Source: Sulfurovum sp.
GTDB lineage: Bacteria > Campylobacterota > Campylobacteria > Campylobacterales > Sulfurovaceae
Assembly (NCBI GenBank): GCA_026985755.1
Contig: JALSPX010000240.1
Span: 1-7,836, forward strand
Direction of reading: 5' to 3'
DNA: 7,836 nucleotides
Positions within the stretch are counted from its first letter, which is position 1; each line of letters opens with the position of its first letter. A program made the translations under genes and the position numbers. Positions 1 to 5,501 of this stretch are shown one piece after another. The notes under the pieces were generated by a model. The model ran no database searches. It was not told the DNA's origin and was given only the letters and a program-made list of their open reading frames with translations.

Positions 1-437
1 ATTTTACCTGTATAACCAAAGTTTTCGAAATCCTTAGGTACCCCTTTTAAAAAACCACCATCTTTACCCGAAATACCTATCGCCTTGCTACCATGGTTAT
101 CCAACAAAGAGACTATCTCTTTATTGATTTCTCCAGAGAGTACCATCTCTACTATTCGCATCACCTCTTTTGTGGTGACACGTTGTCCATCCACAAATTG
201 TGTATCTACTCCTAGTTGTGTAAGCATATCAGTAATACTCTTTCCTCCTCCATGCACCACAATAGGTTTCATCCCCACAAGATGTAAAAGTACAATATCC
301 TGGGCGAATTGTTCTTTCAAGTTATCAGAAGTTTGGGCAGAACCACCATATTTTATCACGATTTTTTCATTGGCAAAACGTTTTATATAGGGTAATGCCT
401 CTAATAATGTTTTGACGACTGCTAAATTATCACGCAC
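1..437 (-). CDS. argB: Acetylglutamate kinase, N-terminal half (cut by window edge)
   Basis: ArgB phosphorylates N-acetyl-L-glutamate with ATP, the second step of arginine synthesis in the cytoplasm. I translated about 145 residues; the family is usually near 280-295, so roughly half is present and the rest lies beyond position 1. Visible motifs are IKYGGSA (about residues 28-34) and VHGGGKSI (61-68), the glycine-rich phosphate-binding loops of the amino acid kinase fold, then ISGKDGG (122-128). I chose the GTG at 437-435 because a Shine-Dalgarno-like AAGGA lies 7 nt upstream and the protein then begins just before an N-terminal helix (NLAVVKTLLEALPYIKRF). That helix is the hallmark of hexameric, arginine-inhibited NAGKs and is absent from the E. 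coli type. An in-frame TTG 15 nt upstream is a weaker alternative. The start overlaps the lpxK stop by 8 nt, so translation is probably coupled. Identification is very secure; feedback control is inferred. Confidence 0.96.
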   Translation of the reverse strand, partial: MRDNLAVVKTLLEALPYIKRFANEKIVIKYGGSAQTSDNLKEQFAQDIVLLHLVGMKPIVVHGGGKSITDMLTQLGVDTQFVDGQRVTTKEVMRIVEMVLSGEINKEIVSLLDNHGSKAIGISGKDGGFLKGVPKDFENFGYTGK

Positions 438-1347
438 GCTTATATCCTTCAATGTACTTATCTATTTGTGTATATATCTCTTTTGCAATCTCTAATTCTA
501 ACTTCATTTCTGAAATAGGCAACTTAAAACCTTGCATTTTTACCTTATCCTTTGAGGTACATAACAAAGAGCGTGCTTGGTGTGTTTTTAATAAATTTGC
601 TAATGTATTTTCATCAAAATAGGCATGATCATCATAATATACTTTATGTACGATATTTTCATGAGGAAGAAAATCCTCTAATCGTTTGGGATTTGAAATT
701 GCTGTCACTAACACCATTTGACTAGTTTTATGTTCGATAGATACTTTTCTGTGAAAATCCCTCTTTTCTTTCACAACAATATCTGCATATTTTCGTGTAG
801 AGATAAATTCTCTATGTGGTCCAGAGGGAAATGTGTAGTAATTTAAAATTTTATCAGGTTCTAATAGAATATCAAATTTTTGAATACTGACGTTACTAAA
901 AGCATCATCTAAAATAATCATCTCTGCTCCCATAGTCTTCGCTTTTAGTATAGCTTTGTGCCTATCTTCACTGACTATGACAGAGGCATTGGCTAAGGCT
1001 TGTGCCATAAGCATTGCCTCGTCTCCACTAGCATAGACATCCGTCACTATTTCGCCCCACCTGCTCACTTCAACCAATCCACTACTTTGACGCCCATACC
1101 CTCGTGATATTACCACAACATTTTTATATCTTGAAGCCACGGCAATCACAAAAGGTGTCTTCCCCGAACCTCCAACAATAAGATTTCCTACAGAGATAAT
1201 AGGTAATCCATAAGAGATATTTTTGGTTATTTTTCGACGTATACTCATCATGATACCATAGACAAGAGAGAGAGGTAATAGCAATACTATAATAGGATAA
1301 TGATACCATTTAGGGGAAAAAAACATCTTTTCGATTAGATGCCTCAT
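430..1347 (-). CDS. lpxK: Tetraacyldisaccharide 4'-kinase (lipid A 4'-kinase)
   Basis: LpxK transfers phosphate from ATP to the 4' position of the tetraacyldisaccharide-1-phosphate lipid A precursor, at the cytoplasmic face of the inner membrane. The 305-residue protein has a hydrophobic N-terminal anchor (about 18-34) and a P-loop written GGSGKTP (59-65; GGTGKTP is commoner). It also has SRGYGR (81-86), GDE (108-110), a Walker B-like LDDAF (146-150) and DDHAYF (239-244), the region of the catalytic histidine. The usual DDGFQH appears here as DDAFSN, so the glycine after the aspartates is replaced by alanine. Start: ATG at 1347 with AAGGAG 5 nt upstream, inside the end of the DUF455 gene; it overlaps that gene's stop as ATGA. 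It is the middle gene of the DUF455-lpxK-argB operon. Length is slightly below the E. coli enzyme, normal for this phylum. Confidence 0.95.
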   Translation of the reverse strand: MRHLIEKMFFSPKWYHYPIIVLLLPLSLVYGIMMSIRRKITKNISYGLPIISVGNLIVGGSGKTPFVIAVASRYKNVVVISRGYGRQSSGLVEVSRWGEIVTDVYASGDEAMLMAQALANASVIVSEDRHKAILKAKTMGAEMIILDDAFSNVSIQKFDILLEPDKILNYYTFPSGPHREFISTRKYADIVVKEKRDFHRKVSIEHKTSQMVLVTAISNPKRLEDFLPHENIVHKVYYDDHAYFDENTLANLLKTHQARSLLCTSKDKVKMQGFKLPISEMKLELEIAKEIYTQIDKYIEGYKRA

Positions 1348-2159
1348 CTACACTCCTTTGCTCCAAGTTTCAGTATCTCATTGCATGCAAACCCTGCTTC
1401 TTTTCGTGCTTCTACATTTACATGAGGTCTATGTTTGTCCATGAGATTATACTTTTTTAAAATCTCGAAATAGACTGTTTCACTTTTCTTCTCTTGTCTA
1501 CAAAGATATTTAAACCATTTATCACCTCTGAAGACATGCTCTATCTCCTCTTTATAAATAATATGAAGCATCTCGATAAGCTTAGCAACTGCTGGTATTT
1601 TACACTTATTTTCCAATTTTTTAATAATCTGAGGGCTAACATCAAGACCAGAAGCTTCAAAATAACGTGGTACAATTGCCATACGGTCCAAAATATTATC
1701 TGCTGTATTTTGTGCAGCGTCAAACAATCCAGAATGTACAGGAAAGTCTCCATATTTAAAGCCTAAATCTTCTAAAAGTGCATCCAACATTTTAAAATGT
1801 CGAATCTCATCACTTGCCACTTCTAACCAATCTAGTTTATACTCCATAGACATATCTGGGTAACGATAGACTGCATCTAATGCCAAATCAATCGCGGAAA
1901 ACTCAATATGTGCAATAGCGTGTATCAAGGTTGCCAAACCCTCTGGAGTTTCAAAATCTTTTCTATGTGGCAAATGTTTAGGAGAGACTATAGTACATTT
2001 ATCTACATAGGAAGGTTTTTCAAAACGTACTGGGATAAAATTTTGACAAGCACTAACCTCATTTTGGCTACAATACTCCAAACACTGAGCGGTTAATATC
2101 TCTTTGGCTGTAATGTCATCACTGATAATAGCTTGCTCTAACATTTGATAGATATTCAT
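1344..2159 (-). CDS. DUF455 ferritin-like-fold protein, probable di-metal protein
   Basis: A 271-residue soluble protein that I assign to the DUF455 (PF04305) ferritin-like family; the biochemical role is not established as far as I know. The helical core carries spaced Glu/His residues typical of a di-iron or di-manganese site: HAIAHIEFSAIDLALDA (80-96, with H84 and E86), EVASDEIRHF (113-122, E118 and H121), RYFEAS (165-170, E168) and YKEEIEH (202-208, E204/E205 and H208). The E-x-x-H spacing is the usual ligand pattern of the fold; assigning ligands is inference. There is no signal peptide. Start: ATG at 2159, matching where family members begin. No Shine-Dalgarno precedes it; a TATAAT ends 7 nt before the ATG, so the message may be leaderless. 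It is first gene of the operon with lpxK and argB and diverges from the hydrolase gene across 17 bp. Confidence 0.88.
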   Translation of the reverse strand: MNIYQMLEQAIISDDITAKEILTAQCLEYCSQNEVSACQNFIPVRFEKPSYVDKCTIVSPKHLPHRKDFETPEGLATLIHAIAHIEFSAIDLALDAVYRYPDMSMEYKLDWLEVASDEIRHFKMLDALLEDLGFKYGDFPVHSGLFDAAQNTADNILDRMAIVPRYFEASGLDVSPQIIKKLENKCKIPAVAKLIEMLHIIYKEEIEHVFRGDKWFKYLCRQEKKSETVYFEILKKYNLMDKHRPHVNVEARKEAGFACNEILKLGAKECR

Positions 2160-2166
2160 AAAGGAG

Positions 2167-2172
2167 ATTATA
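2167..2172 (-). promoter_or_regulatory. -10 box for the DUF455-lpxK-argB operon (possibly leaderless)
   Basis: The minus strand reads TATAAT at 2172-2167, a perfect sigma-70 -10 hexamer. TTGTAT lies 16 bp upstream, inside the start of the divergent hydrolase gene, as a weak -35. With usual -10 to start spacing, transcription would begin at about 2160-2159, on or next to the A of the DUF455 ATG. The same few bases carry the Shine-Dalgarno (AAGGAG, 2161-2166) of the plus-strand gene. Confidence 0.5.
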
Positions 2173-2176
2173 ACCG

Positions 2177-2782
2177 ATGGAGATTAAAATACAACCAATG
2201 GGTGCTACACATACCAATTGCTATATTGTAACTATAGATAAAAAAGATATCATTATTGACCCAGGTATGGGTGCGGATGACTGGGTGCTAAATAATACAA
2301 CAAATCCAGTAGCAATACTCAATACCCATGGACATTTTGACCATGTATGGTCAAATAAGTCACTCAAAGAAAAGTTTAAAATTCCTCTTTACTGTCCCAA
2401 AGAAGATGCATTTATGCTTCAAAAATGTCCTCTTGGTCAACCTACGCCGCCAAGTAAACCAGATTATGAAGTTTTAGGTGATGAGAGTATTACTATTGAG
2501 GGTATTCAAGTACGTTATAGACATTTTGCAGGACATACACCAGGGTGTAGTGTGATTCAAATCAAAGATGTTTGGTTTAGTGGTGATTTTTTATTTGAAG
2601 AGAGTATTGGCAGATGGGATTTTCCTTTCTCATCAGGGGAAGCAATGTTAAAAAGTCTAGAAAAAGCTATCACAATCAAAGAGGATTATACTCTCTACCC
2701 TGGGCATGGATTACCCACAACCCTAAAAGCTGAACAGAAAATAATGCCTTATTGGATAGAACAGGTAAAACAGACGATTTAG
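2177..2782 (+). CDS. Metallo-beta-lactamase-fold hydrolase, GloB (glyoxalase II)-like
   Basis: A 201-residue, single-domain cytoplasmic protein of the metallo-beta-lactamase superfamily, closest in motif layout to small glyoxalase II-like thioester hydrolases. The complete metal-binding set is visible: THGHFDH (50-56), GHTPG (119-123, H120), SGDFLF (135-140, D137) and PGHG (175-178, H177). GRWDFP (145-150) after the bridging aspartate is typical of the GloB-like subgroup (often GR-D). The C-terminal substrate domain of true glyoxalase II is missing, so the physiological substrate is unknown. Start: ATG at 2177 with AAGGAG at 2161-2166, 10 nt upstream. The gene stands alone, divergent from the DUF455 operon and convergent with the regulator gene. 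Its promoter must lie inside the 5' end of the DUF455 gene; GATAAT at 2124-2129 is one weak candidate, which would make the two transcripts overlap head to head. Confidence 0.9.
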   Translation: MEIKIQPMGATHTNCYIVTIDKKDIIIDPGMGADDWVLNNTTNPVAILNTHGHFDHVWSNKSLKEKFKIPLYCPKEDAFMLQKCPLGQPTPPSKPDYEVLGDESITIEGIQVRYRHFAGHTPGCSVIQIKDVWFSGDFLFEESIGRWDFPFSSGEAMLKSLEKAITIKEDYTLYPGHGLPTTLKAEQKIMPYWIEQVKQTI

Positions 2783-2842
2783 TCCAATAGATGCACACAT
2801 AAATTCATCTAACTTTATAAATATCTCAATAAGAGAAGATTT

Positions 2843-3502
2843 TTAATACGAAAACTTATAGCCCCGTCTTCGTACCGTGTGTATGACTTGAAAGCCAAGA
2901 ATACTTTTAAGTCGTTTACGAATCTGATTTATCGCTACTTCTACTGTATTATCACTTACATATTCAGGCTCTTCCCATAATGCATTTATAATTTCATCTT
3001 TGGAAAATACACGCTGTTTACGAAGTGCCAGATACGCTAATATATCAAAAGTTTTACCATTTAAAGAGACAATTTTTTCATCATATTCTATTTTCTTATT
3101 GGCAATATCAATGACAAGTTTTTCAATATTTACATGTGTACCAAAAAGATGTCTCATATTTGAAAGGACACGGGCAGCAATAAGATCAGGTGCCTCGCAA
3201 TGATCTACTACTACATCATCAACACCTAATGAGAAAAAAGCATCTTGTTTTTCCGAATTCTCAGAGAGAATAATAATTTTTGTTTCACTTTTTTTCTTTT
3301 TTACATCATTGACATAACGTTCTAGCGAAAACTTAATCCCCTCATCCACAATAATAACAAGTTCATAGTGTCTAAAATCTGTAAAATTGGTTGCATCATA
3401 TAGATTTTTTGCATTATCCACAATACATATAAAATAATTTTCTAACTCATTTTCTAACTCTTTAACATATTCATCGTTAAAGCCAACAGTTAATATTCTC
3501 AT
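2843..3502 (-). CDS. Atypical OmpR-family response regulator, HsrA/CosR-like
   Basis: A DNA-binding transcription regulator of 219 residues: a degenerate receiver domain (about 1-118) and an OmpR/PhoB winged-helix domain (about 125-219). The DNA-binding half has ALWEEPEYVSDNTVEVA then INQIRKRL in the recognition-helix region and TVRRRGYKF in the wing, which match the essential Helicobacter HsrA (HP1043) and Campylobacter CosR from memory. In the receiver the usual acidic pair is Gly7-Phe8, the phosphoacceptor position is Val52 (Asp53 is one place further on), and the conserved lysine is Asp100; only Ser80 at the switch position remains. It therefore probably works without phosphorylation, and no kinase gene is adjacent. 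I prefer the ATG at 3502 (product begins MRIL, like its relatives; GGAAAAG just upstream); a TTG at 3520 would add six residues. Ortholog or paralog of HsrA/CosR cannot be decided here. Confidence 0.88.
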   Translation of the reverse strand: MRILTVGFNDEYVKELENELENYFICIVDNAKNLYDATNFTDFRHYELVIIVDEGIKFSLERYVNDVKKKKSETKIIILSENSEKQDAFFSLGVDDVVVDHCEAPDLIAARVLSNMRHLFGTHVNIEKLVIDIANKKIEYDEKIVSLNGKTFDILAYLALRKQRVFSKDEIINALWEEPEYVSDNTVEVAINQIRKRLKSILGFQVIHTVRRRGYKFSY

Positions 3503-3524
3503 TCTTTTCCATTCAGTCAAAAGC

Positions 3525-3538
3525 CTTTAAACTTAAAG
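3525..3538. promoter_or_regulatory. Perfect palindrome upstream of the regulator gene, candidate operator
   Basis: CTTTAAACTTAAAG is a 14-bp perfect inverted repeat (6-bp arms, centre AC) lying 22 bp before the preferred ATG of the HsrA-like gene. On the minus strand it contains TTTAAG, the hexamer I recall as the half-site of HP1043 targets, directly followed by TTTAAA. Autoregulation is plausible since HP1043 is reported to bind its own promoter, but half-site spacing differs from the direct-repeat motif I recall. Function is inference. Confidence 0.4.
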
Positions 3539-3567
3539 TTTTTCTGCTTTTTACATTTATTAGCGTA

Positions 3568-3642
3568 TTTATAGCGAAATCAAGCTTATTTAAAAATAAA
3601 AGTAAGTGTATATATTTTGAAAGTATAGTAAATTATTGTCAA
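3568..3642 (-). promoter_or_regulatory. Promoter region of the regulator gene
   Basis: In the 155-bp gap between cmoB and the regulator, the minus strand has a consensus TTGACA at 3642-3637, TATACT at 3627-3622 and CAAAAT at 3619-3614 (17 bp from TTGACA). Further down is TATAAA at 3573-3568, preceded by TTTTTAAAT about 14 nt upstream, which resembles the phased AT-rich signals of Campylobacterota promoters. The boxes suggest the regulator has its own promoter(s) and does not depend only on read-through from cmoB. Which box is used cannot be decided by eye. Confidence 0.4.
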
Positions 3643-3657
3643 AACCATTAAAGCACA

Positions 3658-4563
3658 CTATAATAGTTTCATTGCTTTAATGTAGACTCTCTTAGGTGCA
3701 GGGTATCCTTCTACAGTTTTTGTCTTATCGTTAGGATCTAAAAAGTCTTCAAGACTTTGTGTATCTATCCATTTTGTTTTTCTTTGTTCATGATGCTTTG
3801 TTACCATAGTTTCCAATACTTCTACACTTTCAAACCCTGCTCTTTTACACCAATTGATTAAAGCAGGTATAGTAGGTATAAAATAGATATTGGGTATTTT
3901 TGAATATCTCTCTTTAGGGGTTAAGCAGATTTCATCTTCTCCATCTATCATAAAAGTATCCAAGATAAGCTCCCCTCCTTTATGTAAACCTTTACATAGA
4001 GATTTAAGCATTGCTACAGGATCAGAACGATGATAGAGTACCCCAAGACAAAAGAGTACATCAAACTTGTGCTCATAAAATTCAACATGCTCTACACCTA
4101 AAAGTTCATAGATAATCTCTGATTTCACAAAATGGTTGATATACTGAAATTGCGAATAATAAATAGCGGAAGGATCAAATCCTATAAGCTTTTTAGGGTT
4201 ATGTGAGAGCATGCGAAAAAGATAATATCCGTTATTGCATCCAATATCACCTACAATTTTATCTTTGAGATTAAAATGAGGCTCTAAAAGATTATATTTA
4301 ATATGACTTTGCCACTCTGAATCAATAAACATCTCATTGATTTGAAAGGGTCCCTTACGCCAAGGCTTCATCAAAAGAGCCGCTTGTTCTATCTCTTCTG
4401 TCTGATTGATTGTAAGATTGGGGATTTTAATTTCAACCTTATCTCCTAAGCTTATAGTCACCTCATCATAACTAGGTAAAGCTTTAATTGCTTCTTGATA
4501 TGGTGCTATATTTTTCCATGTGAGCCATTTTTTTCGCTCTTGGCGTAATAGATCTAAATCCAT
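3658..4563 (-). CDS. cmoB: tRNA U34 carboxymethyltransferase
   Basis: CmoB transfers the carboxymethyl group of carboxy-S-adenosylmethionine to 5-hydroxyuridine at tRNA position 34, giving cmo5U, which widens wobble decoding. The 301-residue protein aligns along its length with the E. coli enzyme (about 323): LMKPWRKGPF (64-73, carboxy-SAM/substrate-binding region), DIGCNNGYY (106-114, glycine-rich cofactor loop of the Rossmann methyltransferase fold), GFDPS (128-132), GVLYHR (174-179), IDGE (206-209) and the C-terminal signature TVEGYPAPKR (283-292). CmoA, which makes the cofactor, is not in the window. The ATG at 4563 follows the TAG of the preceding isomerase gene with no base between them and has no clear Shine-Dalgarno, so translation is probably coupled by re-initiation. 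It is last gene of the 97-residue protein-cyclophilin-cmoB operon. Confidence 0.95.
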   Translation of the reverse strand: MDLDLLRQERKKWLTWKNIAPYQEAIKALPSYDEVTISLGDKVEIKIPNLTINQTEEIEQAALLMKPWRKGPFQINEMFIDSEWQSHIKYNLLEPHFNLKDKIVGDIGCNNGYYLFRMLSHNPKKLIGFDPSAIYYSQFQYINHFVKSEIIYELLGVEHVEFYEHKFDVLFCLGVLYHRSDPVAMLKSLCKGLHKGGELILDTFMIDGEDEICLTPKERYSKIPNIYFIPTIPALINWCKRAGFESVEVLETMVTKHHEQRKTKWIDTQSLEDFLDPNDKTKTVEGYPAPKRVYIKAMKLL

Positions 4564-5133
4564 CTATTTTTTGATGGTTACTTTTTTCATCGTCTGCGGA
4601 AATAGTGGTTTATCTGCCCTACCAACTGTCACATTTTCAATTTTTTTCACAACGTCTTGCCCTTTAATTACTTCACCAAAAATAGTATATCCACCATTAA
4701 GGTGTGGTGTAGGTACGGTTGTGATAAAAAACTGACTTCCATTGGTATTGGGACCGTGGTTTGCCATGGCAAGTAAAAATGGTTTATCAAATACAAGATT
4801 AGGTGAATTTTCATTTTTAAACTCTTTGCCCCAAATCGATGCCCCACCCGTCCCTGTACCTGTAGGATCTCCACCTTGTATCATAAATCCTTTAATGACC
4901 CTATGAAAAATAATACCATCATAGTACCCTTTTTTCACAAGCCCTAAAAAGTTTTCTACAGCCAAAGGAGATTTTTTGGGATAGAGTTTAACTTCTATCT
5001 TTCCTACATTTGTTTCTATCACCACTATAGGAGATTTTACTGCTTCATCTTTTGCTACTTCTTTTTTTACTTCATTGGCATTCACGCTTACCGCAAAAAC
5101 CAAAAAAGTCAATCCTATCAATAATTTTTTCAT
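4564..5133 (-). CDS. Exported cyclophilin-type peptidyl-prolyl isomerase
   Basis: A 189-residue cyclophilin that catalyses cis-trans isomerisation of Xaa-Pro bonds, probably in the periplasm. Residues 1-19 form a classical signal peptide (MKK, hydrophobic stretch, likely cleavage after VNA); a charged Lys/Glu-rich linker follows to about residue 33. The cyclophilin domain covers about 35-189 and has the active-site motifs FHRVI (76-80, catalytic R78), FMIQGGDPTGTGTGG (83-97) and MANHGPNTNGSQFFIT (123-138). The Trp used by cyclophilin A for cyclosporin contact is replaced around PHLNGGY (143-149), as in many bacterial PpiA/PpiB proteins. Start: ATG at 5133 with AAGGA 7 nt upstream; the ATG directly follows the previous gene's TAG. 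It resembles PpiA by location; I leave the symbol blank because ppiA/ppiB naming is not settled from sequence alone. Confidence 0.94.
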   Translation of the reverse strand: MKKLLIGLTFLVFAVSVNANEVKKEVAKDEAVKSPIVVIETNVGKIEVKLYPKKSPLAVENFLGLVKKGYYDGIIFHRVIKGFMIQGGDPTGTGTGGASIWGKEFKNENSPNLVFDKPFLLAMANHGPNTNGSQFFITTVPTPHLNGGYTIFGEVIKGQDVVKKIENVTVGRADKPLFPQTMKKVTIKK

Positions 5134-5427
5134 CTATATATCCTTTTCACATTTATCTATATGTAATTTTTTAAGTACTTTAGTAAGCAACTCCCCACCT
5201 TCTCTATGTATATCATCACGAAACTCTATGTATATGGCATGTAACTCTTTTCTATCATTAGAGATTTTTTCAAAGATAAAAGGTTTTAACCCTGTCTCTT
5301 TTTTGGCTTCTTCTATAGCATCAAGTATCTCTTGTTTAATCGCATCATTATGAGCAAACACAAGACTCAACCCTTGGTAACGCTCTTCCATTCTTATATG
5401 TGCTCTTATCTCGTCACATCTACTCAT
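5134..5427 (-). CDS. Small hypothetical protein, 97 residues
   Basis: I do not recognise this protein. It is short, charged and predicted mostly helical, with no signal peptide or membrane segment. Notable parts are RMEERYQGLSLVFAHNDAIK (12-31), an acidic helix EILDAIEEAKKE (33-44), and a mixed region ending HREGGELLTKVLKKLHIDKC. It has two cysteines, C4 and C93, near the two ends. It is real because AAGGA sits 5 nt before the ATG, codon use matches its neighbours, its stop abuts the cyclophilin ATG (TAGATG), and a TATAAT lies upstream. It is first gene of an operon with an exported prolyl isomerase and CmoB, but that context gives no clear function. Expression is likely; biochemical role unknown. 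Confidence 0.8.
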   Translation of the reverse strand: MSRCDEIRAHIRMEERYQGLSLVFAHNDAIKQEILDAIEEAKKETGLKPFIFEKISNDRKELHAIYIEFRDDIHREGGELLTKVLKKLHIDKCEKDI

Positions 5428-5482
5428 TTGTATCCTTTAAATTGGTAGGGTACCTCTAATATATAGGTGCTCTGTACTTTAA

Positions 5483-5488
5483 ATTATA
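5483..5488 (-). promoter_or_regulatory. -10 box for the 97-residue protein-cyclophilin-cmoB operon
   Basis: The minus strand reads TATAAT at 5488-5483, 56 nt before the ATG at 5427, in the 74-bp gap after rny. No good -35 lies upstream, as is usual in Campylobacterota. A second weaker box, TATATT, is at 5463-5458. No hairpin plus T-run was seen after rny, so some read-through from rny is possible. Confidence 0.5.
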
Positions 5489-5501
5489 ACGAGATTCACA
5501 T

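Noticed and set aside
85..390. 101-codon open frame on the plus strand
   Set aside because: It is antisense to argB, which has clear family motifs; the product shows Ser/Thr/Ile-rich low-complexity composition typical of shadow frames.
1494..1766. 90-codon plus-strand open frame
   Set aside because: Antisense to the DUF455 gene, with no ribosome site or recognisable motif. The same applies to the other short frames inside lpxK, rny, cmoB and the cyclophilin gene.
2788..2811. Terminator between the convergent hydrolase and regulator genes
   Set aside because: TAGATG and CATCTA form only a 6-bp AT-rich stem with a 12-nt loop and no T-run; too weak to annotate.
3503..3520. Six-residue extension of the regulator from a TTG start
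   Set aside because: The family begins at the MRIL methionine, and AAAGG lies too close to the TTG; kept as an alternative only.
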